Origin: Turnera subulata | Lineage: Eukaryota; Streptophyta; Magnoliopsida; Malpighiales; Passifloraceae | Assembly: GCA_028386065.3 (NCBI GenBank) | Contig: JAKUCV010007499.1 | Coordinates: forward strand, 20,165 to 84,164 | Direction of reading: 5' to 3' | Length of the DNA stretch: 64,000 nucleotides | In this document: piece by piece, positions 46,359 to 55,682 of the stretch | Layout of the letters: the number at the start of each line of letters is the position of its first letter | How positions within the stretch are numbered: position 1 is the first letter of the stretch | Notes under the pieces: model-generated | Database searches by the model: none | The model's input: the letters and a program-made list of their open reading frames with translations, nothing else | Told to the model about the DNA's origin: nothing | Position numbers and translations under genes: made by a program

Positions 46359-49300
46359 GAGAAGTTGTTGAGATGAGATGAGTTTAACACACAATCTCGT
46401 AAACTCTTGATTAGCTCTGCCAAAATTGTTGTTGAATTCCCATATTACTATTATAGTTCAACCGAAGTTGAAATTCTGCGGGATATTTCTACATCTCACG
46501 CTCTTTATCCCTCTAATGAAAAAATTAGCCATTATTCGCGCAATATCAAGAATCTTTATCAATTTATCCGGAGCAAAGCACAATTACTTAGTTTTGGTAT
46601 CATATACAAATTCCTGACCAATTTGCTAGTAACACACTAATACACCGATTGGATTCCTGAAATCACTGGAAAGAATAGCAGGTTTAACATGAGCTACAAA
46701 GTCTTTTTGATAAATGGAACTGTCATATATATCAGGGTTCTTGCAAGAAGCAACCATATGTAAAACCACCCCTTTGTAGCATGTACACCACTGGCAGTAT
46801 CCATATCCAACATATTATTGCTACGTGTTCGCAATCCCATTACTGAGATACTGTCTATCATTCTTGCCTCAAGACCCGAATCTATTGGATTCAGTGACCC
46901 CTTGATACACCTCTGCCGGAAAATTTTTTAAAAAAGAGCAACTGTTATATCTTTGAGGCCACTTTCGGATTTAAGTTAGATTCAGTCTCACTTTTTCCAT
47001 CCAGTGTTCGCTTCTTCTGTAGTCTCTTCTTAATTTCAGAGAGGTATCTGTGCACTTCATCAAAGTGAGGCTGGGTTGCTTCTCTTGTGTCCTCCATCCA
47101 CTGCTGAACTTTCTTGTATGGGCTCAGTATTCTATTTCGATCCTGTTCATCCAAAAGCTTATATCCAAAAAGAAAACCTGGTGTAAGGTCACACTATTCC
47201 TCCATCAACTAAGTTTTCTGTACCATATCGACTAAAGAAAAAACGGGAGCAACAGATATAAATACATCCTCAATTTGTTCTAGATTAATATTATAAGAAA
47301 TAGATGATACTGAGCAATTAATTTCTAGCCAATCTTGCACATGAAGGTGGGTCTAAAGATTCAGGTAATGTAAAAAGCTGTGACCGAATGAAAAAGGTGG
47401 CATGTTTCAGTTCTTCCGTTTACATGTTGAAGAGCTTACACATATCAACATACCTCCAGTTGCATTAGTTCACAGACTAGGATCAGGTCCGCCGTGGATG
47501 GTTGATTTGCGCCTAGTAAGAAACGTCCACCCCCTTCGAACCAAAAAGTCTCTATTTCGAAGAGGGATGAAAGAAGAATTTTATCAGGCTCAGCAACTTT
47601 TAGTGTTCTCAGAGGTCCTTTTGTAAGATGGGGCAGTATGGTGCTCCAAAATAATCCAGCTGAGAAGAAACAACAACATGAAAAAGCTAAGGCCATAGAA
47701 GAAGTGCAAACTGATGTAAGAGTCATGAGTGCATGGGGCTTATCAGCCAAAACAAGCAGAAAACCAATAATTTCTAATGAACTAAAAACTGAAACTAGAA
47801 CTGCTGAAAGTCTCGGCAAAAGATTACATTTAAGATATCAGTTGGAAGCAGGGTAATTACTATTATTTGCTGCATTGTGACAAAGGAGTCTCATGATATA
47901 ATGATCCAGCATACTTAAGAAAACTTTATTATGTAACCTAGCTGTGCTTCAAAAGGAACAAAGGAAAGTCCACTCTTGAAATGGGATCTGCAAGTGATTG
48001 GTTTCCACTAATTAGTGTTCAGCCGGCTAAAGTGGGGTAGAGAGATTTATTTGACAGACGCTCTCAATTTGAATTTTTTCTCATTAACATCTACTTTTAG
48101 GTTACAAGGATGTAATGCGAACATAAAGAAAAATTAGAAACATCCCATTCATTTTAAAGGAATAAGGAATTTCCACAGGAGGTCTCAGGTCATATTGAGC
48201 CATAATGCACCTGAACCAAGGCGCAAATTCGTGTGACTCCAGTCCAACACTGATTGAATCTGAGCTCTCATGGAAACATCAGCTGGGTACCTTCAAAGTG
48301 TGAACTAAAAACATTTCAGATACGAGTATCAGTATTTGAGATTTGGAGAAAAAAAAATGTGGTAAATTAATGTATTGGGATATGCAAAATTCCTGTCATT
48401 TTCAGGTATACCCAGAATGAATCTGGACTGTTATCATTCCTCTACAAATTCATCTAATCCATCAGTTAGGAGAACACAAGAAATGGACTATAATGTCATA
48501 ATAACTTCTTTAAAACACATCTAAGTGCTAAAGCATGTAAAGAAAGTCAGCTTACTTATAAGAAAATATGACAGATAATTCACACCATATAGATCATGAA
48601 ATTCTTGCATATTATATATGCAGCATTCGCATAATCCTAAATCACCACCCCTTTAAAGTATAAGGATAAGGATTCAAGTACAGCAGATTACAGCTATGCT
48701 TAATTACCAGTGATCAGCAACTCCCGGAAACGAACATGCAAGATATATCAGGATTGAGTGACTGCAAAGAACAATGAACAAACGAAAAGCTTGACAATGA
48801 ATATAGCATGAGAGGAAAGGAAAATAAAGTTCTTAACATTGTCGAGACTTTTGATAAACCAGGAGATATAACAAGGTCAAAGAACAAAGAATGAGCTGAA
48901 ACTAGATGCTCAGCAAGGAATGTGTATGAAGTACAAGTTTCCAACATGGTAGATTCAAGAACAGCGCAAGGAAATAGTATTCCATTAACAATATCAATCC
49001 TACATTAAGAGTATCCCAGCTTACCGCGGGATTAATCTCCTCCCCGTGGTTCGCATCACTGTTGTAAGGTGGGACCACTACATATAAGGAGTGGGAAGAG
49101 CGGGAATAGAGAAAGAGATTTGGAATACCTTTCAAACAACTGAACTCTACCATCATCTATAGCAGGAACTTTCCCCATAGGGTTTATTGCTGAAATTACA
49201 ACATTGACAAAATGTAAACTGCACTATCACTGCTTTCTTTGTGAATAGTAAACATATGTTAATAAAACTATACTCGGTATTATTGGGAGTACTAATACTG

Positions 49301-50612
49301 TCTACTGAGGTATATATAGGAGATCATTTGCAGTTAGAGTTGGTTTTAGTTAATGCAAAAGTAATCAGAATTTCACGCAAACAGAGATGGAAAGGAAGTG
49401 AGGGAACTTGGAACAAATTAAGGCATACCTCTATACTGGGGACTAACTTGGCCACTCTTCAATATGTCAATTCTAACCTCCTCAAATTCTATCCCATTTA
49501 CTCTGCATAATCAGCATATGCCCACACATACATAGGTCACATAATCAAGAGATACCCAAGTTCAAATCTAAATAATCAATCATCACAAGCGAAAAAAAAA
49601 AAAAAAAGCAAAGAATCGACCCAGATAGTAGTAATATCCTTAATTGACAAGAAGCTAAAGAAAAAAAAAAGTAAAGAAAAAATGATTACTTGCAAAAGAT
49701 AATAACAGCCCGAGATGGGGATGAAATGCGGTCTGCATATACTTTCAATCCCATTTTTGTCTGGTATCTCTCTCGGTTGCGCACTCTCCCCCTCCCTCTT
49801 AATTTTCAAGAACAAGGTGTGTTAAATTAATTACTGTTGAATGCTGATGATGTTTTTTCAACCCTTCATTTTGAAGGAGGGTCAACGTTCTCATTTTATA
49901 TTATCCATGTGAAGGAAAGACGGTGAGGTTCATATCTGGAGGGGAACATTAACAGATCATGGCACGTGGAACCAAACGCAAAATCTGGCGGGGAAAAGCT
50001 CCAGACTCCCCTCCCAGGACGATAAGAATTGAATTGAATTGAATATGAGCGCGAAACGACAAACGGGCCTAATATAATATCTTTTTCAAAAAAAAAAAAA
50101 GGAAATAGTATACTAATGGGGCCTAATTTGACATAACTAGATTTCTTAATTATTATCCCCTCCCCCCTAAAAAAACAAATTCATAAAAATAATACTGGCC
50201 GAAGGCCACCAGGCACTAGCCATAATAGAAAAAGTAATACTAGTTTTGGGGTAGTTGGAGAATATCTTAATAAAATGTTCACGGCCAATCTCATGTTTAT
50301 TTTTATATCCCACAGAATCTGGTTTGGATTTGGCCTAAAATTATATATGCTTGTGGTGAGAACCTCATCAGTAAAAACAAGATGCATCAATTTCTTAATG
50401 CAACACCTATTTGTTTCTGTATTTGAATAATATAATTTACTACCAGAAAGGAGTGTCCACTTACATTACACCGCAACATTTCACAACATTCTGACATCCC
50501 AAAGCTAGAGCTCTTTCCACACCAATCCTGAGGCTCCAATGCTTCAGAAGTAACTCCTCACCAAAATTTATGCTGTTACAAGCTTCCCACACACATGTTT
50601 TCAGCCAAGAAG
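46359..50612. repeat. Segmental duplication, copy two (with a GST gene)
   Basis: Counterpart of 29763-34020, colinear across flank, gene and promoter. After about 50612 it jumps (AAGAAG then TCCCAGCAAGAGGCC) to sequence matching 40040 and beyond, so the piece equivalent to 34020-40040, with GST exons 6-7, has been deleted in this copy. Confidence 0.85.
46945..49754 (-). CDS. GSTT1: Theta-class glutathione S-transferase ending in SKI
   Basis: Seven GT-AG exons: 49754-49690, 49502-49429, 49189-49129, 48761-48708, 48290-48211, 47659-47454, 47157-46945; 250 codons. MGLKVYADRISSPSRAVIIF keeps the catalytic serine; KVPAIDDG, LFESHSILIYL, VLDWSHTNLRLGS and FEGGGRFLLGANQPSTADL follow (the usual SIADL is STADL). 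The last exon includes QWMEDTREATQPHFDEVH and ends NPKVASKI, a peroxisomal-type tripeptide as in Arabidopsis GSTT1. Exon 6 is nearly identical to that of the gene at 30357, as expected from the duplication, but the C-terminal tail is longer here. No defect seen. Confidence 0.93.
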
Positions 50613-51129
50613 TCCCAGCAAGAGGCCTTTTGTTTTATACGAGAAGAGTATCCCTCTCAATACAGCACTAATCTCTCTGGGACTTTTATAAGCAAGAGGT
50701 CATGTTAAAGATATTAGTGGAAGCAGGGTCACCAATATAAGTTGCTGCACTACCAAATGATCAGCTCTCATCTATGATAAACTTTAACACTTTGCAACCT
50801 TTCTATGCAACATAACTGTGCCTCCAAATGCACAAAGGAACGTCCACTCTGAAAGGGTCTGCCACGTATCGTTTTCCACTAGTTAGTGTTCAACCAACAA
50901 AAGTAGAGAGAGATTTATTTTGGTTTATTAACAATCCCATACTTTTTCAAAAAAAAGTACACATTCACATGGGAGGTCTCAATTTTTTGTTCTCGAGCAT
51001 AAATTGTATTTTATTAGCTATGAAGTACCTGCACCATGATACAATTACTGGGAGTTGGCGCCGGATTGCTTGCTTACCAAGCGATCCTGGCTTTCCACTT
51101 CCTCGATCGTTTACAAATTTGCTAGTGCC
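50613..51129. other. GST intron 5 remnant and a scrambled exon-5 piece
   Basis: 50614-50990 matches intron 5 of the broken GST at 41953-42300. At 50995-51030 an exon-5 donor region (AAGTACCTGCACCATG) appears, interrupted by about 70 bases of unknown origin, then TTTACAAATTTGCTAGTGCC, which ends at LTR element C. Confidence 0.65.
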
Positions 51130-51551
51130 CGTTGAATATGAGTAGATGATCCTGTTATTATGTCGTTGGAAGTGTTATTATGAAGTGATATTATTTAGTT
51201 AGCTGCTACTTTGTATTTTGTATCACATATAAAATATGTATGTATCTACCATTGGTAGGTGGATGGTTAGAGTAGAAGTCTAGAGTCTTCAGGATTATTT
51301 GAGAAAATAAAATAGTCTTTGTGATGAGCAAGCATGTAACATGTCAGTCTTTGTGAACACAAAAAAGTTGTATAAATATGTGTCTTATGTGAGTGTTGTA
51401 ATCTGAGAAGGAATGAAAAGAAATCGTGTATGGAATTGTCTTCTCCAACAAATTTGTGTGTGCATCAAACTCTGTTTCATAAGAAATTTTAGCATCTTTT
51501 GCCGAGTCCTCCTGCTACTTTTACTCTTATAAATCATGTCCAAAACCAACA
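51130..51551 (+). repeat. 5' LTR of element C
   Basis: Direct repeat of 52526-52946 with few substitutions. No visible similarity to the LTRs of elements A or B beyond the termini and the TATAAATATG box shared with B. Confidence 0.92.
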
Positions 51552-51685
51552 ATTGGTAGCGGAGCCCTCTTCTTTTGGGACCCTACAGTTTCCACAAATG
51601 GTTTCCACAAATCTTGAAATGGTTTCCACAAAGCAGGTTCCTTCTTCTCGAGTCCTGTCCTTTTGATTTGTTAGAGATCCTGAAG

Positions 51686-52476
51686 ATGGTTTCTAATTGG
51701 GAGATCATTGCAAAGTTGAGGGAGGTTCTTCAATATTCTGGTCTTGACACAATGACAACAAAGATGCTATGCCAGAAGCTGGAAGAAGAGTTCAACTTGG
51801 ATTTGCCGGGCAGAAAATCGTTATGATAAATCAGGTGATTCTGTTCCTTGAAAGAGATGAGCTTGGGAACAATGAAAATGAAGAAATTGAAGAGGTTGAA
51901 GATGCTAAATCTGAGGTAACAAATGGCTTTGATTTTGTTGCAAATAACGAAAATGAAGGTTTGATTGATAAGAGTTATGAACTTGCTAACAATGATGAAT
52001 GTTTGGATGAATCTGCGTTAATTGATGAAGTGGTTATGCATGATGAGGTTCTTACTGTTTTTAGTCCTGAAAATTACGCTGATGGAGAAAAAGAAGTTGA
52101 TGATAATTCTGTTGTGAAAGGTGAGGATTTTATTGTTGGAGATGATATTATGTGTTTGGAGTATAAAAATTCGTTTGATTATGAGCTACAAAGAGTGGAT
52201 AGATCGGATAGATTGACAGCAGATGCAGATGACGATGAATTTGGAAAAGTGGGATTGAAAATTATGAAAAGGAAGTTGGAAATTTTTGGAAACAGTTTGA
52301 TCAAGAGAAGGAAACTTGACAATGAAAGGATACTTGATAATGGCAGCAACAATTACGGTCTGGATGTGATCAAATGGAGGCTTGAGATGATGCAATCAAA
52401 ATTTGCAATATTTCTATTCCACAACAAATATGCAGATAAAGCATTAAAGAAGTGCAAGATGAAGGTGTGCTACTGA
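51686..52476 (+). pseudogene. DEK C-terminal-domain protein ORF in element C, one frameshift
   Basis: ATG 51686: MVSNWEIIAKLREVLQYSGL, then DTMTTKMLCQKLEEEFNLDL and PGRKS. One base is missing near 51820 relative to element B; the correct frame resumes as MINQVILFLERDELGNNENE and stays open to 52476. This copy shows the longest tail: acidic segments (EIEEVEDAKSE, ANNDECLDES, DGEKEVDDN), then a basic, helical part with KRKLEIFGNSLIKRRKLDNE, where IKRRKL could be a nuclear signal. It ends KALKKCKMKVCY. Apart from the one frameshift the ORF of about 260 residues is intact. It lacks gag, protease, integrase and RT. Confidence 0.78.
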
Positions 52477-52525
52477 TCAAAATATGCAGATAATTGGAGA
52501 TAATAATAACAGGATCAAGGGGAAG

Positions 52526-52946
52526 TGTTGAATATGAGTAGATGATCCTGTTATTATGACGTTGGAAGTGTTATTATGAAGTGATGTTATTTAGTTAACT
52601 ACTACCATGTATTTTGTATCACATGCAAAATATGTATGTATCTACCATTGGTAGGTGGATGGTTAGAGTAGAAGTCTAGAGTCTTCAGGATTGTTTGAGA
52701 AAATAAAATGGTCTTTGTGATGAGCAAGCATGTAACGTGTCAGCCTTTGTGAACACAAAAAAGTTGTATAAATATGTGTCTAATGTGAGTGTTGTAATAT
52801 GAGAGGAATGAAAAGAAATTGTGTATGGAATTGTCTTCTCCAACAAATTTGTGTGTGCATCAAACTCTGTTTCATAAGAAATTTTAGCATCTTTTGCCGA
52901 GTCCTCCTGCAACTTTCACTCTTAAAAATCATGTCCAAAACCAACA
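52526..52946 (+). repeat. 3' LTR of element C
   Basis: Starts TGTTGAATATGAG after a polypurine tract, ends CCAACA before the GTGCC duplication. Confidence 0.92.
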
Positions 52947-53004
52947 GTGCCAGTCCAAGACTGAGTGAATCTGAGCATAAATTGTATTCTATTAGCTATG
53001 AAGT

Positions 53005-54453
53005 ACCTGCACCATGGTACAAATTTGCCAGTGCCAGTCCAAGACTGAGTGAATCTGAGCTCTCTTGGATGGATCGGCTGGATACCTTCAAAGTGTGAAC
53101 TAAAAAGATGTTCAGGTACGAGTAGCAGCAGAGATTTGGAGAAGAAATAATGGTAAAGTACATTAAATAATTCATTCTATAAGCCAACATTCCTGCCATT
53201 TTCATGTCTACCTGACTAACGATTATCAGAATGCAGGCTTTGACTGTGGTCATGCCTAATCTACAAATTCATCTAATATTAATCAATTTTGGAGCACAAG
53301 AAGATTGACTAAACTATCACTGTACATCGTATCCAGTATGCATCCAGAAATAACTAAGTCAGCTTAGGTGTTAGAAAATATGTAAGATCCAGCAATATGC
53401 AGCATGGAGTTCGTGGTGGCAACTGGATATTCTTTGCCTTTTGTCTTCTTGCATATACTTTAAGCGTTTACACCATCCTATTTCACATTTTACCCAAATA
53501 ACTACCCCTTTCATGCAGAAGAATTCAAAGTCCAGCATATGCAACTATGCTTACCAGAGAGCAGCAGCTCCGGGAAACTTGCATGCAAGATGTATCATGA
53601 TTGAGTGAATTCAAAGAACAATTAACAAACAAAACAATGAACCGATGAATACAGTCCAAGAGGGGAAAAGGAAAATGAACTTTAGGGGTTTGATAAACCA
53701 GGAGATATAATTAACAAGATCAAAGAACAAAAGTTAGCTTAAATTAGACGTTTAGGAAGAAAGTGAAGTACAGGTTTCCAACACAATTAAAAAAGCAGGA
53801 TTCAACAGACTAAATAATTAGTCTGCATTAACAAAAGCGTGCAGTCCTACATGTTGAAATCGATAATGAGAAGCGGGGGAAGGGGAATAGAGAACGAGAG
53901 TTTAAGTACCTTTCAAACAATTTCAACTCTCCATGAACCATAGCAGACACTTTCTTCATAGGGTTTATCTCTAAATTACAACATTGAGAAAATGGAAACC
54001 ATCCTATCATTGATTTCTTTGTGAAAGTAAATCATATGGCTTCAGTAGGGGAAATAAGTATGGTATTCCCATTGGCCTTATTGATTACAAAGTTGTCGAT
54101 AGGACATAGGGTACATTCAGTTCATGCAATAACAAGCACAACTAAAACATAAAATGTGGGAACTTAGGATGATGAAATTACTTTTAAACTCAGGAGATAA
54201 CTGCTCACGGTTGAACAAGCTAACTTCAACCTCCTTAAATTCTGTCCCAATTGCCCTGCACAACAATTTACAAGGGAAAGCCTGCTCAAATTTGCAGTAT
54301 CAATCATTACATAGGAGAAACAGAATTGACCCAGATAGCAATATCTTTGATAAGAACGAAAAGATGACGGAAAAAGAAAAAGGAATACTTGCACAAGATA
54401 ATAACAGCCCTTGATGGCCCTGAAACACGGTCTGCATATATTTTCAATTCCAT
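53005..54453 (-). pseudogene. Theta-GST pseudogene: exons 1-5 only
   Basis: Exons in coding order: 54453-54389 (MELKIYADRVSGPSRAVIIL), 54255-54182, 53970-53910, 53608-53555, and exon 5 at about 53092-53005. Defects: the conserved cis-Pro is lost (KVSAMVHG where others have KVPAI); the acceptor of exon 4 reads AAT instead of CAG; exon 5 lacks one base after VLDWH, shifting the frame; exons 6 and 7 are missing. LTR element C lies in a duplicated piece of exon 5. It complements the broken copy at 34258-42876, and the two probably derive from duplicates of one gene. Confidence 0.88.
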
Positions 54454-54795
54454 TTTCTTTGTTATCTCACTCATTAACTCTCCCTCCCTCTTTGTGTCAA
54501 TTCTCAAATCAGTGTATTGATTATTGTAGTGGCCAGCTGTCCTGTTTTATTCTTAGTGTTGATCTATAGCCTTCTTAAAGAGTTGGAGTTGTTGATTAAG
54601 TTGTTTGGTACTAATCTCGAATTCAAATCAAATTAATGTAAACAGGAAAAAAATTAATGTTGGACTGGACCACTAGATTAGAAAAGGGTGCAATGGTTGT
54701 GGTTCGCTGTGTTTTTATCTGTTCAACAATCACCATTTCATATGATGTGGACAAATTTGCTCAGATAAATTAGCAGAAAGGGCCATGGGACTTGT
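54454..54795. other. Intergenic, nothing identified
   Basis: Former promoter side of the GST pseudogene and DNA up to the copia-3 LTR; no motif I would name. Confidence 0.4.
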
Positions 54796-55407
54796 TGTTG
54801 GTGTTCCAACAACATGTGGGGCCCACCACTAATTGCTAGTGGAGCATTAATTAGTAGTTAGTGGAGCACTAATCAATAGTTAGTGAAGCATTAAGTATTT
54901 TGCATATCAGTCCCTGAAGTTCTTGGTTTCTGTAAATTGGTCCCTAACGAGATGCCTATAAGTAGGCTGCTCATCTTCTCTTCAATGCATCCCAAGCATT
55001 CACAACAAGTGTGAATAAGAGAGTGAAAGAGAGAGTGTGTGGGAGGGAAGAAAAATTAGGAAGAAAATATTTTTCTTCAAATCCCCTCTTAAATTGAGGA
55101 GTGACAAAATAGTGAGGAAAAATACCTTAGGGGTATTTTTGACAAACACTTAGGAAACACCTTGTGAGACACTATTTTAGATAGAACTCTAGGTTGATTA
55201 TACCCCTAAAATTTAGGAAAGTCTCTCTTGTAAGCCTACTATTTTATAGTGGAAGTTTTTCCGGTGGGATCGGGATTGTGGACGTAGCCCGGTATTTGGG
55301 TGAACCATGTTAAATACTGTGTGTCATTTATCTCTTTTTGTCCTCCACTTGTTTATTTCCTTGTGAGGTGATATTATTACTGCAAGATAGTGCCACCGGG
55401 CCCAACA
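54796..55407 (+). repeat. 5' LTR of copia-3 (single copy seen)
   Basis: Delimited by TG at the left and CCCAACA plus the primer site at the right. The start is itself palindromic (TGTTGGTGTTCCAACA). The left end could also be placed three bases earlier. Confidence 0.7.
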
Positions 55408-55682
55408 ACTGGTAGCGGAGCAAGGTTCGTGCTTTGTCAAGTGCAAGGTTGTGAATTAATACACTATGCAAGTGAGTCCTGTCTAGGAGACTGGGTTTTA
55501 AGTGAACCTTTGTTCCTCCAGTCTTTTCTGGGGATTTATCTTGGAATGATAATTCTGTCTTAGGAGATCGGCTAGGCTATCTTTCTTGGGAATTATCGAA
55601 TCAGTTCAATTCACTACTTGCACGGGCACTATTCACCGTAAGGATTTTCCTAGATCGAGGAGCTAGTCAGTTTTTGATCCAG

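Larger units (their letters stand above)
51130..52946 (+). mobile_element. Non-autonomous LTR element C carrying a DEK_C-domain ORF
   Basis: 1.82 kb, + strand, with a perfect 5-bp target duplication GTGCC (51125-51129 and 52947-52951). LTRs 51130-51551 and 52526-52946 (422 and 421 bases), start TGTTGAATATGAG and end AAACCAACA; the left copy starts CG by mutation. The primer-site-like ATTGGTAGCGGAGCC is at 51552-51566, and a polypurine tract AAGGGGAAG precedes the 3' LTR. TATAAATATG at 51371 and 52767. The interior holds only the DEK_C-type ORF. The target is exon 5 of a broken GST. Confidence 0.93.
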
